Positions 22,966-35,121 of a stretch of 64,000 nucleotides of DNA are shown piece after piece. Under the pieces are notes generated by a model. That model saw only the letters and a list, made by a program, of their open reading frames with translations. It made no database searches and was not told the origin of the DNA. The translations under genes and the position numbers were made by a program. Location: the NCBI GenBank assembly GCA_944470555.2, contig OX104129.1, positions 45,169,998-45,233,997 of the forward strand, read 5' to 3'. Position 1 is the first letter of the stretch; the number at the start of each line of letters is the position of its first letter. The DNA is from Heterobilharzia americana (Eukaryota > Platyhelminthes > Trematoda > Strigeidida > Schistosomatidae).

Positions 22966-23415
22966 TTTATTATTATTTGTCCCTTGGGTTCCTAATGGAA
23001 CAGAGGGATTCAGTAGCACGTCTCCATTGGACTCTCTACTCTGCAGTCTTTTGAACCTCGCTCCACAACTGCCCATCAGCTTTCGTTTCTTCTTCACTCG
23101 ATCTCCTCTATGTCACCCTCGGGCACCCAACTCGTCGTTTTCCATTTCAATTTGCTCGAGGGCCTGGTCTGGTGCGTGATGTCCCCAAATGGTCTTCTCA
23201 GTGTATTTCCAACCCATCTCCACTTTCTTCTGCATATTTGTTGGAGGACTGGTTCTTGGCTGGTTTGTCGCCAGGCCAGAGGTCCATTTTGCTTATACTT
23301 TTTGGCATTGTGATCTTCAGCATCGGGGTAGGGTTACTAACCCCATACCTAACCTTCTCTCTTTATCCGGGCTTATGACTGGCTAGTAACTAGTGAACTA
23401 GTAAACTAGGTAGGG
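22966..23415 (-). mobile_element. Internally deleted RTE element (both ends kept)
   Basis: Read on the minus strand, this unit begins with the RTE 5' end (TAGTTTACTAGTTCACTAGT near 23395-23415 and a leader with GGGTTAGTAACCCTACCCC). At about 23326 it jumps straight to the RTE C-terminal region, equivalent to 17600 in copy 1, and runs to the 3' end with the TAATAATAA-type tail near 22970. About 2.7 kb, including endonuclease and RT, is absent. The junction falls at a short CGG-type overlap between the two parts. It has no coding capacity and would need enzymes from another copy. Confidence 0.88.
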
Positions 23416-24165
23416 TTTTTTATATGCTGTGTTGAAAGCAAATTCTCTGAGTCTTTAGGTAAAGTACTATTGTTTTTCGTCAGTTGCTTCAACCAACATA
23501 CATATCTTACTGTGACATAGTAACTCTCAGAATGAAATTTACCACAAATGCATTTTTACGGGATGAATGCACTACTGAAGAAGGCTCTTCTTCTGGAAAA
23601 GGAGATAAGTGTGAATCAAGCGGTTGGTACCAAATTCGCTCCAACTTAGTGTCTTTTTAGGTGAATGAAATGGTAGGTTAACTTACGATACGTTTTGTAT
23701 TATTAATATTGTCTAGTTTTAGTTTAACCAGTAAAATAAACTACAAAACACCAAATTAGAATGTTCATCAAAATATTACATATTTTGATTTCAGATAGTT
23801 GGTAACAATCGGTAAGAAACCTCGAGTGAACTGAGACCATTCCTAAAATTTGTGCTACCATCAACAAGTGCTACAATAAGAGATAACATTATTGAGCTGG
23901 TCAAGCGGCGGTTGAAGTTGTTTTCATGATCTTCTTCTGAAATAAATTCGTCTTCTGGTCAACCTACATGTTAACTAATTAATTTATTATTTGTTGCAAC
24001 GCAAACAAGATACAACAACGGCAGCAAGAAATGCCCCACATAAATAGTGGAACGAAATTGGGAAAACATAAAACGAGGGGAAATAGATAAAAAGAAAAAA
24101 CACAGGAAGAGTAGGGTGACTAAAAGGAAAGTTTCGTAAAAAGTACATTCAGAACAAAACGTTCT

Positions 24166-24924
24166 TCACTTTTCATCAGTAGAAGATAGAAGTAAGCTAC
24201 CATATGACCACCACTGGTTTCGATTTTGAGCCATATCTGATAACGCCTCAATCCACTGATTTGCGTTATCTCTCAGACCCCATCTAGGGAGTTGTGACGC
24301 AGCAACAGACGCTCGCCCGATATAACTCTCCTCAGTCTCAAGGCACCACTCCATACACTGACCGCGAGTCTGCTTCTTCCATCTAGTCCCAGGGCCAGAA
24401 AACAGTGATAGGTATGGAAGCCATTGAGACGACATGTGTAACGCATGTCCAAATCACCGAAGCTTGTGTTTCCAGATTACTTCACTCGTTGAATGATCTG
24501 CCTAAATATGCCAAACATACGATATCATACCTCAGAATTACTGATATGGAGTTGCCATGCGGTACGGCCAATCCTACGGAAACAACAATGACCGAACGCA
24601 CAGTCATTGCATATCCTCAGTTTGAATAGGCCAAGTTTCACAGGCGCAGAAGGGAACTGCTAGCACCGAAGCTTTGTAAGTCCGACTTTTTATGGTCAGA
24701 CTAGCATCAAGACGGTGCCAAAGATGGCCCAGGTTTGCTTACGCAGCTCTGGTTTTTGATCTGCGGTTAGAAGTCTCGTCATTTCCAATACCGCCAGCAC
24801 TCGCACAACCACCCAGATACATGACCTTTTTGACTAATACCAACGGCTCACCACCAAGGGGGAGCGCATGTACGGTCACCTGCCAATCTTGCAGAAGTTT
24901 TTGCGCTTCGACAGTGCAGAGCAT
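24166..24924 (-). pseudogene. C-terminal part of the second LINE ORF, broken
   Basis: Two frames remain. 24739-24924 has KLLQDWQ followed by the thumb-like YLGGCASAGG. 24166-24435 has the C-terminal motif GTRWKKQTRGQCMEWC, then SQLPRWGLRD and the SDMAQNRNQW ending before the stop. The stretch between them has lost its frame. These motifs lie C-terminal to the RT in this LINE type and carry no catalytic residues of RT. Confidence 0.8.
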
Positions 24925-24953
24925 ATACCATACCTAAGAATATTAATCGCCAA

Positions 24954-25566
24954 CTAACTGAGTGTGATTAGAGTAGTCTGTGTGTTGTAGTACAGTAGGA
25001 TAATATCGTCAGCATATTCAAGGTCGAATAGCCGTTCTTCAGGTGGTAGATCTATATCACTGTCACTCACCCGCTTCAGAGCTCTCTCAAGAGTGTCATT
25101 AATGGGAAAAACAGAGAGGAATGGTGAGATCAAGCAACCCTGTCTAACTCCGTTGCTGGTTTGGAATAATCGAGACATGTGATTGTTTGCCGTCACTCCA
25201 ACTAAAGAGTTAGTATGTAGGGCCCTCAGTATGCTGGTAATTTTCGCATGCACAACCCTGTAACAGACAGTTCCAAAGTACAGGTCGTTCCAGTGAATAG
25301 AAGGTAGCCTCAATGTCAAGAAAGAAAATGACTGCTGGTCCGCAATACTTCTGGTGATTTTCAGGCATCTGTCGGAGGCTAAACACATGATTAACGTATC
25401 CACAACATAAATAAGACCCGGTCTGCTCTTTCTGAATCATTTTATCACGCGTTTTGAAAAGTCTATGGAGTTTGAAAGCAGCCAGTATTTCCGATGCAAA
25501 TGGTAATAGACAAATACCCCGATGATTGCCATATATATTACGTAGACCCTTTTGAAAGACGAGCAT
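24954..25566 (-). pseudogene. Reverse transcriptase of the second LINE, frameshifted
   Basis: Two overlapping frames split the domain near 25250. The upstream frame holds an EQTGSYLCCGYVNHVFSLRQ segment and motif A as FFLDIEATFYSLERPVLW, where the usual F-D is degraded. The downstream frame holds motif B (NGVRQGCLISPFL) and motif C with an intact YADD in LEYADDIILL. The enzyme would be inactive because of the shift and motif A damage. Confidence 0.88.
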
Positions 25567-26811
25567 AAAGTTGGCTTCATTTCAGAGTGATGGAACACTC
25601 TCTGTCTTTCATGCCTTCTTAAAGAATGGTCAGCTCCCTGACTAGATTCGTTCGTCCATCCTTAAAAAAGAGTAGGGGGTGCCTTGTGGTGTTTTGTAAC
25701 TTGGAGTTTCTTTTGAGCTTCCACTTCGTCAACTGGATCACTGTTAACTGACCATGTGGCCTGATGCAATAAAGCTGACAATGCTGGAGTTATAGGCCAG
25801 CTAAACTGTCTCTCTAAGTGCTTCGCCTAGCGTCGCAGTCGTCGTTGAAGATTGTTAGTCAGAGTAGCATATATCTTGCAGACCTTTGCCCTGACATTAA
25901 GTTTCTTACTATCAATGGCTTACTTGGGCTGTAATAGCTTTCAACTGTTGCCAGATGCAGTTGCTACTTCCATCTCACACGCGTGATGAGACTACCAGGC
26001 ATGCTGATCCTTGAGTAAGCGTTATGTGGTCTTTTGTGTATGAGACTTGCTCAAACCATTGTACTCCCTATTCCCCTGAATGGTCCAACGGGTGTCAAAA
26101 AGTTTCTGGAAGCTTGCAGAAACCTAGCGTTTATTAGTGGGACGTTCTTCCAAGCCGCAAGTGGCTTTACTAGTCAATTTCATGGCGTCTTGCAAGTGCA
26201 GCCAATGCTCGTCCAGACTTTCAAGGTGATCCGTAACCAACCTTAAATCTAGCTCTAATTGGTATTAAGCTGCAATGTAAAGTACAACTAATTGGTTTGT
26301 ACTGATCCGTTTAGGACGACCATTTCAACAGACACCAAAAAGCAAGACTCCAGACAAGTACTTTATATGGAGCAGCAGTTCTGTATGCGCCCAAGCCATT
26401 GGTAACCGATTGTAGTATGATCTATTTGCGTCCAGGCTCGGGTGGTAGAGGGAGGACGCCAAGTTGCACAATGGCAATGGCTGTGCTGGAAACGGGTGCT
26501 GGCTGGAAATAGGTTGTGATCTTCCCAAAGCTACAGAAGACGATCCTCATTATCCAACCAGCGGTAAACTAGTCACCACTGGCCACTTGAACTGATTTCA
26601 TCTGAGCCTAGACGACCGACCTGTACATTCAAGTCCCCAGCTAGCGCTACGATATCTGTCGAGCGCACTTGTTTGAAAAATGTGACTCAGTTAATGAAAG
26701 AATTCATCCTTGGTTGCATCCGGTGTACAATCCGTTTCAGAACAGGCAGAGATGACAAAGAGACGTCATTTCCCTTGCTGGTTATTTTTTACTCTAGGTG
26801 AACCTCCTAAC

Positions 26812-27060
26812 CTAACAACACACAAAGGACTGTTGATGAAGATTTTCGAGTAGTGCAGCTTCGGCTTGAGCAATCAGAGCCACACCAACACCACCGAGGC
26901 CAGCTGCCAATGCCGTTGGGTCTCCGAATAAGTGCATATTAAACACACTCTTCGAGCTGACAGTTGTGGAAGTAATTCGAATCACTTCACTGGGATTCTG
27001 CATGCGGGTCTCTAAGATACAGCATAAATCTGTGGCGAGGCTCTTCACAGTCTTACCCAA
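26812..27060 (-). pseudogene. Endonuclease N-terminal part of the second LINE
   Basis: An 82-codon frame with DLCCILETRMQNPSEV, which carries the catalytic-glutamate position of APE nucleases (E in LETR), then STTVSSKSVFN and AGLGGVGVALIAQAEAALL. The later D-x-N and SDH positions lie beyond a frame break to the left. A further 67-codon frame at 26325-26528 has no clear motif. Confidence 0.7.
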
Positions 27061-27399
27061 ACCTGCCTATTGTCTTATCTGCATCAAGATGTGAACCTTG
27101 AAGATGGTGAGCTTAAACGGTATGCGTGGTTTCAGGACAGCTGTGTCAGATGTCACATTGGAGGGCAGCTTATGGGGCAACTCTTGATGGAGCAGAAGTT
27201 TAAGCAGTGGACAGCAGACGAATGAAGTTCAGACTAAAGACAAAAGCAAAAATGATGATATAAAAATTACAGTTCATAAGTAAGAACATCAAAGAAAATA
27301 TAATAGCAACAAACTGAACAATGGGTTATATAGTTCGCAGTAAATTTGGTTAATTGATTTAAAATATTTATCTTATGTTGTAAATTCATATTTTATATG

Positions 27400-27830
27400 A
27401 GGGATGGGATACTGCCAAGGTACCCGGACCAAAGCAGGTGGTTGTCTTGGGGGTAAATCCTCAAGACTTTGACTTAAAGTCTACTCCCCAAGGCAGTGGA
27501 GCAACATCAAGAGCTGCATTCTCGCGGTTTCCGGTGACCACAATAGGTTCACACGCCATTCGTTCCATCTGGAACCTGGAGGCCAAGAGCACCACTGGTT
27601 TGGAATCACGACTTTTTAACTTTCCTAGATGGACCCTCAGTATCCACTATCCTAGTGATGAGCTCAAAACACTGACTTGGGCTTTTTTGCATCCGTGGAA
27701 ACACCGTTACTTGAAAGCAGTGAACAGAACTTCTCTGGCAGAGGCTGTGAACTCATACCAAGGTCTTTTAGGGCTAAATTTTAATACATTTGTGTGTATC
27801 AAAATAAAGTGTACTATTTTAATATGAATG
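27400..27830 (+). repeat. GC-richer block with a 129-codon ORF, probable repeat
   Basis: 27405-27770 stands out from AT-rich flanks. The plus strand is open from 27438 (M at GTG or ATG-like start) to 27827. The peptide (GVNPQDFDLKSTPQGSGATS, later ESRLFNFPRWTLSIHYPSDE) matches no domain I know. The block lies about 210 bp beyond the 5' end of the LINE at 23985-27190. It may be part of that element's leader read in antisense, another retroelement's coding region, or an unrelated repeat. I lean to repeat-derived because the base composition matches the retroelements and not the host sequence. Confidence 0.4.
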
Positions 27831-29390
27831 CCCTGTGATTAAGCACCTTAAACCATGAAATTAACATCGAAAGCATTTCAATTTATTTTCATATTTACTG
27901 ATGCATGATGCTCAAAAAATATTTTCTTTCGTTGCGATTGAACTGCATCTTCCTTTCAAATAACAATCAATGAATTGTGTGGAATGAATCTCAAATTTTA
28001 ACTTGATCTTCATAAGACTGGTTCTGGATCCTTTATTCATATGAACTACTCCATTCCATTTCATCGACTGGTAGTGAAAATTTGAATGTTCATTCGTTGG
28101 TTGGATTTATGTATATTATGGTTGGTGTCACTGATCCTTGTTTGGTATATAACTAAGTGTTTTGCATCAAATTTCATTCATTGAATTAGTAATTGATGAC
28201 ACTTTTTCTTTGGGACTTGCTTGGACTAAACGCAATTTTCAAAATTTTGTTACCAAATTACAATAAACAAATGAGACTGAAACCAACCATATACTAACAC
28301 TGAAACATTCAGACTAAGCTGTTTTTTGACTTGATGTTTGATTTGGCAGATGTTTCAGCGTCATGCTAGACATCACAATTCTCGTATCATAGACTTACTT
28401 GTAGCGTTTAACAATTGAAACTTGAGTTAAGAAAACGACGCAGTCTGAAAATGTACACTTTGAGCCAGAAATATTATTAAGTCAGTCGAGCCTGGAGAAG
28501 TAGTCATTCTAAAGAATATTCGTTGTCCATCAGATTGTCTTCTGAATTACAAAAGACAAATATAACTACTTTGAGAAAATCACTACTAGTTAAACGTAAT
28601 GCTGTTAATTTGCAAGATGACGGATGCCTTCACTGAACTTAAAGCTTCGTAAATACAGACGAGATACCGCAGTTCATAACTGCTTTATTAATTCTTAGAA
28701 ATAAATATACGGAAATCAGTGAGATTCTTATCTTACCTAAAAGTGGAATGTGGTTATTTTAATGCTTGCTAGTAATTTATGCCTTTATGCTAGTTATTAT
28801 GACACTCATATTTGGGAAATAAAATAACTTTTATGCTTAATTGGCTCAAAAGGCAGCTGACTGATATTACGCGAATATTGTACTTCAAAAGTAATTTTCA
28901 CATAGGAATAAACTCACTTTTAGTCAATGGTGTATGAACAGACCAATTCACCATTGAGTTCAGCTGAAACAATACAGTAATTATCATTGTAATAGAAAGT
29001 GTAGGCGTGATTACCATTCATAAAACAATGTTTGAGGTTGCTTATGCATGCTGACATTTCTACTTATTTCTCACCCTGACTCTCAATTTTATTCATCAGC
29101 TGTCACTGGGAAGTAAGGTTGGAAAGTAAATTTCATGGAAATCGTTTTTTCTTGAGAAGTAGTGATTTTCACAAAGTCACATTAAATCAGAAATTTATTT
29201 TCTACCCCATTAGGACTCTACAAATATATTTCATCTATATCACTTACAAAGTTCAAATGTTCCCTAGACTTTATAGAGGAATACATATTATCATTCTTAA
29301 CTGTCATATTTCCATCTTATTGTGTGATTTCGCAAACTTTTCAGGAATGGATAGTTTAAACTGCTAATATGGCTGAAAAATATCGTGACA
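27831..29390. other. Gene-free AT-rich stretch
   Basis: No gene recognised. Short open frames near 28430-28510 are open in two overlapping phases and could not be resolved into an exon. Confidence 0.4.
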
Positions 29391-29660
29391 AAGTTGATAT
29401 TCCTACTGATGTGCAGCAGTTCAGAAACGTCAGTTGGTTGGAGGCAGTCGATAGGAAGCCCTGTCTGACCTAGATTTCGTATTTGTTGACACCAATCAGC
29501 TAGTCGTTTCTGCATCTTTGAAGGAACTGATGTCCTGCGTAAGCTTCAAACATGCATCACGCAGTGTTGCAGTCAGCGACGTTACTACCGAGATATTCGG
29601 GCTGCGATTGATCTTCTGTAGGACTGGACTGCCTACAATGATCGGTCACTAGACAGTAAG
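29391..29660 (+). repeat. GC-richer dispersed repeat, copy 1
   Basis: A non-coding island with TCTGCATCTTTGAAGGAACTG, then ATGTCCTG, and later ACGCAGTGTTGCAGTCAG. The 33391-33640 island has the same landmarks in the same order and orientation (TCTGCAACCCTTGTGGAACTG, GAGTCCTG, ACGCAGTGGTGCAATCAG). The class is unknown. Confidence 0.5.
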
Positions 29661-30404
29661 TAATCGCATGTTGTCGGTCAGCACTCAGGACTAGACAACA
29701 TAAGAATGGTTGCTCCTCAATGACAAATCAATCCAAAAATGCTTCATCATCCAAGTGTTCTTCGCATTCGTATTGTGCTTTTTTCACAAGAACAGTATTT
29801 CATGAATATTACTGACATAGAACCTACAATGAGACATTCTCATTAGACTGATACGATTTCGTGTCAGTTACTTAGTTGTGATCATGTAATTAGTTTCCGT
29901 CTGATCTCAAATTGTCACTATTCATTTTATGGATGATAAACACCTAAACTATTGTGTTTCGCTGCCTTCTCATATGCAGTAAATACATTTATATATAAAT
30001 TGTTATCTATGGTGGTAGTTACTTCAAAATCGGTTTTATCCTATTTTTGAAGCACGACTGTTTATAATTGCGTTTGTCACTTAAAATATAACTGTCAGAT
30101 CATTTGAGTAAATATCTGTCTAATTTTGAATCATATAAGCAAATTCCACATTGTAGAAAACTGTAGTGTTATAATAAATTACCAATAGTACGCCGTTTAG
30201 TAAACCAACCATGAGAAAGTTTAAGTAGATGAACCGTAGTGAAAAATTCAGAATGGAGAAATTGGTCACTTTTAACATTTTGGTGCGCTAACATTAGGTT
30301 GTAATTAATTTTTCAGATGCTTCATGAAGCAAGATTTTTCGAAACAAGTATATATTATCTCAAAAATGATTTTCGTAGCAATTTCATCAGAGTATTTCTA
30401 TATA

Positions 30405-30930
30405 CATCTGAAATCAGCGTGGAGATCTACTGCACACTGCACAAAGAACAAGATCCAGATTTTCAACAGTAGTGTCAAGTCAGTGCTGTTATATGCTTCA
30501 GAAACTTGGCGCGTCACGAAAAGCACTTCCAACAAACTACAGACATTCATCAACAGCTACCTACGCTCGATACTGAAGATCAGATGTATGGCCAGAAAGA
30601 ATAAGCAACAAAGAACTCTTGCTGGCTGGCAACGAACCAACCAAGAACCTGTCTCCCAACAAATATGCAAAAGAAAGTGGAGATGGATCGGACACACACT
30701 GAGAAGGTCGACTGAGGACATCATTCGCCAGGCCCTGTAGTGGAATGCAAGGGGAAACGACGAGTTGGGCGTCCGAGGGTGACATGGAGGAGATCATGTG
30801 ACGAGGAAATGAAGGCTTATGGGCAGTCGTGGTGCCAGGTTCAAAAGACTGCAGAGAAGAGAGTGCAATGGAGGTGTGCTACTGAAGCTTTATGTTCCAC
30901 TAGGAATCCAAGGTAAAAATAAATAGTAAT
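30405..30930 (+). mobile_element. 5'-truncated RTE copy
   Basis: This plus-strand fragment starts inside the RTE C-terminal third ([19 protein letters not shown]) and runs to the 3' end (TTCCACTAGGAATCCAAGG, then a TAAAAATAAATAG-type tail). 5' truncation is the usual outcome of incomplete target-primed reverse transcription. A 138-codon frame at 30324-30740 includes [21 protein letters not shown] and ends at a TAG where copy 1 reads on. This copy lacks the 5-base insertion that the other copies carry after GCC at the RQA position. Confidence 0.92.
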
Positions 30931-33390
30931 AACAATATCTTTATACACTGAATAATTACCATTTAGGCAATTCTTGTCACCAATATCTTTAAAGTACTTA
31001 AAACTAACTGTTATTAATCCAACTCTTGGCTGCTTGACGTGATACCTCCGTCAACTAGTTACCGTTCATGATTCAGTTTTGAAGGGATTCGATGATGTTG
31101 GCAGTATTTTAGTGGGAAAGTCTATGAATTAGGCGCTTAGTTCATATCCCCAGAAAACTTGAGTTTCTCCAAAACTGAAGAAATTCTTGTTGGTTTGTAG
31201 CAGCTATTTTTTTAAAAATGCGAAACAGGGCTCACCATCGACTAAAATGCTACATCTAAAATCAAAATTTGCGTTTATATTCACCGTTATTTATTGTTTC
31301 ACTAGCTACATGTAAAACATCTAAGATATCGCAGTGTATGTTCCTGTATTCCTACTATTTTTATTATTATCATCATCGATGAAGCAAGCAAGTGAGAAAT
31401 GAGGCAAAAAGGAAAGGAATCTCAAAACCGAAAAAGCGCAGGGTTGTTTAGAGTATCAGTAGCGTTGAATATAATCTCCATATTTAACAGTGCTGAGGAT
31501 GTACCTCTTCACAGCTAACGTGATGCGTCCCATTGGTGTTCTACTTGGCAGAAATGCGCATGCTTTTCACTAGTAGGTAATATAAATATCCATTATGCAA
31601 TCAATCACAATGGATTCATACAAGATGAAGTGGATATAGTTTCACAATTTTACTGTAACGTTTCCATTATGACTTTATAAACCTTTCAGTATGGTGATTA
31701 AGCTGCAGGGCTGCAATTCGTCAGTCAAAATGTGACCCAGAGTATGTCCTGCTCATGATTATCTGTATGTCTTACATAATTCCAGTGACCAAGCAGAAGG
31801 ATTGATCAGTCTCTTATAATTGTATGAGATGATAGTATGCCTGTGAAAGAAAATTGTCACTGAAAAGTACTGTGATATAATATGTCATAATGAGGTACAG
31901 TGATACTGACACTTTGTTTTACTGTTTCACTGTTTATAAAGAAGAATGTGTTTTATATTAACACCTTTGTACCTTGGTAGTACCTCTCAATACAGTTTCT
32001 TTCCAAAAGATAATGAGTCGATATAGGATTAACATCATTTTATATTATTTTTTACCGGAAAGAATAATCTTTGTGAAAATCATAGATGTTTTGAAGCTAA
32101 AAAAAATATGTAATAATCGAGAGAAGAATATAAAAATACTGAAAGTAGGCTTGAAATGGGGCAAAAATATATGTTTTAACCATATTTATATATATGCAGA
32201 GACGTCAAATAGGCATACTTTTTAGTAATAGAAATTTCAGTTATTTCTTCGATGCCTTGATAGAACACCTATCTTGTTTTTCGCGAAACATGATGTTTTA
32301 TGATTTGGAAAAAAGAACCAAAAACTCTATGTTCATTATTACTCACTTAAAATAAAATCCAGTTTTCGAGTAGTGAAAAATACAACTTTGAGTAACTAAA
32401 TTTTTAGATTTTAATTGATTCTACGATAGATTCGAAAGTAAAGCTCACACAATAACATGTGTTGAATTTCAGTGGATTGATGTAATACATATTTGATCGA
32501 AGCCTAGTTTATCACTCCTTTGATGTTACTAACATCTAGTTGTCAGAATCAAGAATACAGGTAACTAACAATAGCAAAAAATATGGGCATAAAAACATAG
32601 AAGGCTGCTAAATGCCATTCTGTTTGTTTATTTTCCCAAATGCCAGATAAGTTTTTGCAAGTTGTTTATGCTCTTGTTGATTCCAGTGTAATGTAAAAAT
32701 TCTAGGCCAAGCATAAATGATACTAGAAAACTTTTTGAAAAGGTTTCTTTTATGTTGTTTATCCTGTGGTTACATGGAAAGAAACATCAAAGTAAACGAC
32801 TGAAGCATCGAATCTAAACAGCAAATCATGCACAATATCTTTCATTTGTATCGTTATCTAGTTTTAAGACTAAAATCAGCTTATATTACTAATTGAAGAT
32901 ATTTGAGGAAAGAAATCTACCATTTATCACTAAGTATCTTCAATCTTAAAACGAATAGATATTCGTTTCCAGGCCGTTTATACATGGAATACAAATATTT
33001 GCTTCCCTGGATACCTGGCATTATTCTCAACCCAACGTTCATATTCATGTCTTCGTCGAAAGTATTTTAAAAATTGCACATTAGAGTGCTGTTTTCTTAT
33101 ATAGTTATCCGTATCTTATATTTGCGCCTGTTGAGCAATTTTTATTTCATTAGCGTTTGGACTTTTCCTAACAACTACATTTCCATTTGAATAAGCATTT
33201 TACATTTATCCTACACGAGTAAATGCACACTTGTAGCAAAGCGTAAATTTATTAGTTATTTCTCACAGATTGCTTATTTGTTCATGCCTACAAGTATTTA
33301 AACGCTCTAACAGCATTCACATTGATTTCCTAAGTTATTTGCTACTAGAAAATGTTTATATTTTTAAAAACATATATTGAATAGTCAGGC
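30931..33390. other. Gene-free AT-rich stretch
   Basis: No gene recognised. The 83-codon frame at 31974-32225 is lysine/isoleucine-rich and explained by base composition. Confidence 0.5.
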
Positions 33391-33640
33391 GGAATTAGCA
33401 AGTAGCCTTGACGTATACAGCTTTCAAGTTTGTTGGCTGTCGTCAACAAGGCACATCTGCAACCCTTGTGGAACTGACGAGTCCTGAGTGGTTCGGATTT
33501 GTACTACGCAGTGGTGCAATCAGATATATTACCAAACAGCTTCCGGCCGATCACCTTCAACCATCTTTTATCTGTCGGAGTGCATACCAATCTTGTCTCC
33601 TAGCTTGGTGACCCCATTACCAAATGATCGATAAATTTCG
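33391..33640 (+). repeat. GC-richer dispersed repeat, copy 2
   Basis: Shares ordered landmarks with 29391-29660 (see that entry). A 67-codon frame at 33408-33611 runs through it, but the other copy is not open in the same way, so coding is unlikely. Confidence 0.5.
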
Positions 33641-34439
33641 CTCAGCACTGCAAACTAGACATAGTAAAACTGATTAATCTACAGTAACTGATCAATGTGA
33701 GAAGTACACTGATATTTATCCAGGCTTATTCCCGGTGTTAGGGGATTATTAAATATATTTCACAGTACTAATTACCTGTGTGACATACTACAGTAGGTTT
33801 TAGCACTTGACCACTGTTATTTATCACACTTCAAATTCATCATTGTCTCATCCATCATTTTATGTTTTTTCATATCTATAGTTTACTGTATTGTACAAAG
33901 TAAGTTATGCAGCATATTTGCACTTGCTAATGAGCTCCAATTTCTTTATTAAACTTTTAAATATTATTGAAATAAAGCAAGAAATGATCTGCAGTTATAC
34001 AAGCTATATTTCTTCCAAAATGCATTTCGGTATAATTAATGCTATTTCCAAGCATAAGGAATTTAATTTATTTACTCGGCTGAGGTTGTTCTGCATTTTC
34101 ACGCAAAACTATTCTATCTTGTTAATGATTTACGCTTCCCGTCAATTTTTAAGTAAACTTCCTCAACATACAACCTGCATCATAAGAGGATTACTTCTGA
34201 AAAGAATCTCTCTGAATGGGTAAATAGGTTGTTTCCTTTTCTTCCAGAGCAAAAATAACTATTCCCATTGAAGGTAGATAAGCTTTTAGCCGTCCAAGTA
34301 AACCACCTTCATTTCATTTCAAATAAGAGTATTTAATCTTGGTTGTATTGTGTTATCTGAGTTGGACTGTTTATTCGTGAAGCTTTCATAGTCTTTCTGG
34401 CTGACATCATCAACACTAACTTCAGCATGAAGTGAGTCG

Positions 34440-34982
34440 TCAATATCTCTCCGTGAGTGATTTAGTGGCTTGCTCTGACGACGTGTTCTGTGACTGATTG
34501 TTTCTTTCGATTGTTGTCATTGGATGTATAGACTTTCTTGTTGGCTGTCCCTCTGCTTGACCTCTGACCTTTCTGTCGTTTATCATTTTTCTTAATGGTT
34601 GATAGATCGGGTCTATATCTATGTATCTATTGATTGCTGACTGACGTGAATGCCTAGCTTCTAAAAATTCTCTGATCTTCATTGTGTTTCCTCTGTTCAA
34701 AATTCCTACATTGTCGAAATTGAATTCATGTCCATAATTACCCACATGCATTGAAATGAATGACGAAAAGTCGTGGCGTTCAATAGCCAACTGCTGCTCA
34801 TGTAGAAGAAAGCAAAAAGGGTGACCACTTTGTCCAATGTAGTGTTGACTACACTTATTGCAACTGATTTTGTAAATGATATTCGGTTTGTCTTCTTTGC
34901 TTGGTGCATCCTTTGGTCTGTTTAATAGTGTTTGGAGGGAATTTGTTGGTTTATGAGCCAAACCAATTCCAAATGGTCTCAA
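34440..34982 (-). pseudogene. PLE GIY-YIG endonuclease domain
   Basis: A 180-codon frame. A linker (GIGLAHKPTNSLQTLL, residues 6-21) leads into IIYKISCNKC (35-44) and HYIGQSG (48-54), the two tyrosine-containing strands of the GIY-YIG fold. The conserved arginine helix is degraded (FCFLLHEQQLAIERHD). Then come HVGNYGHEFNFDNVGIL and the catalytic-glutamate helix REFLEARHSRQSAINR (about 107-122). The C-terminal tail is polar and disordered. Loss of the arginine suggests an inactive nuclease. Confidence 0.85.
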
Positions 34983-35121
34983 TAATCTTGTCGTGATTTC
35001 TGAAATATATTCTTTATGTATGGTAAGATGATGCGTTTATTGATTTCTGTCGATGATTTTGTAGTTGATGATGCACGGGATAGGCATCTTCCGATAAAGT
35101 TTCGTAGGTAGCCGTTCTTCT

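Larger units (their letters stand above)
23985..27190 (-). mobile_element. Second APE/RT non-LTR retrotransposon, decayed
   Basis: This minus-strand element differs from the RTE copies. Its parts run right to left: a leader with a CCTGAAACCACGCATACC segment (27120-27160), an endonuclease (26600-27090), a linker without clear frames, an RT (24954-25566) and a C-terminal region (24166-24924). The 3' end is near 23985-24010 (TTGCGTTGCAACAAATAATA). Every domain is broken by frameshifts or stops. It is related in motif to the trematode APE-type LINEs of the CR1/jockey-like group, but I cannot assign the clade securely. No target-site duplication was found. Confidence 0.85.

Noticed and set aside
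33474..33500. CTGACGAGTCC...GGAT hammerhead-like start in the GC-richer repeat
   Set aside because: A four-base stem II could form, but no GAAA follows, and the other copy of the repeat has CTGATGTCC, which breaks the core.
34395..34440. TGATGATGTCAGCCAGAAAG at the end of the PLE, hammerhead-like
   Set aside because: It lies inside a continuous coding frame of the PLE C-terminus, and the first core base is wrong with no stem I or III.
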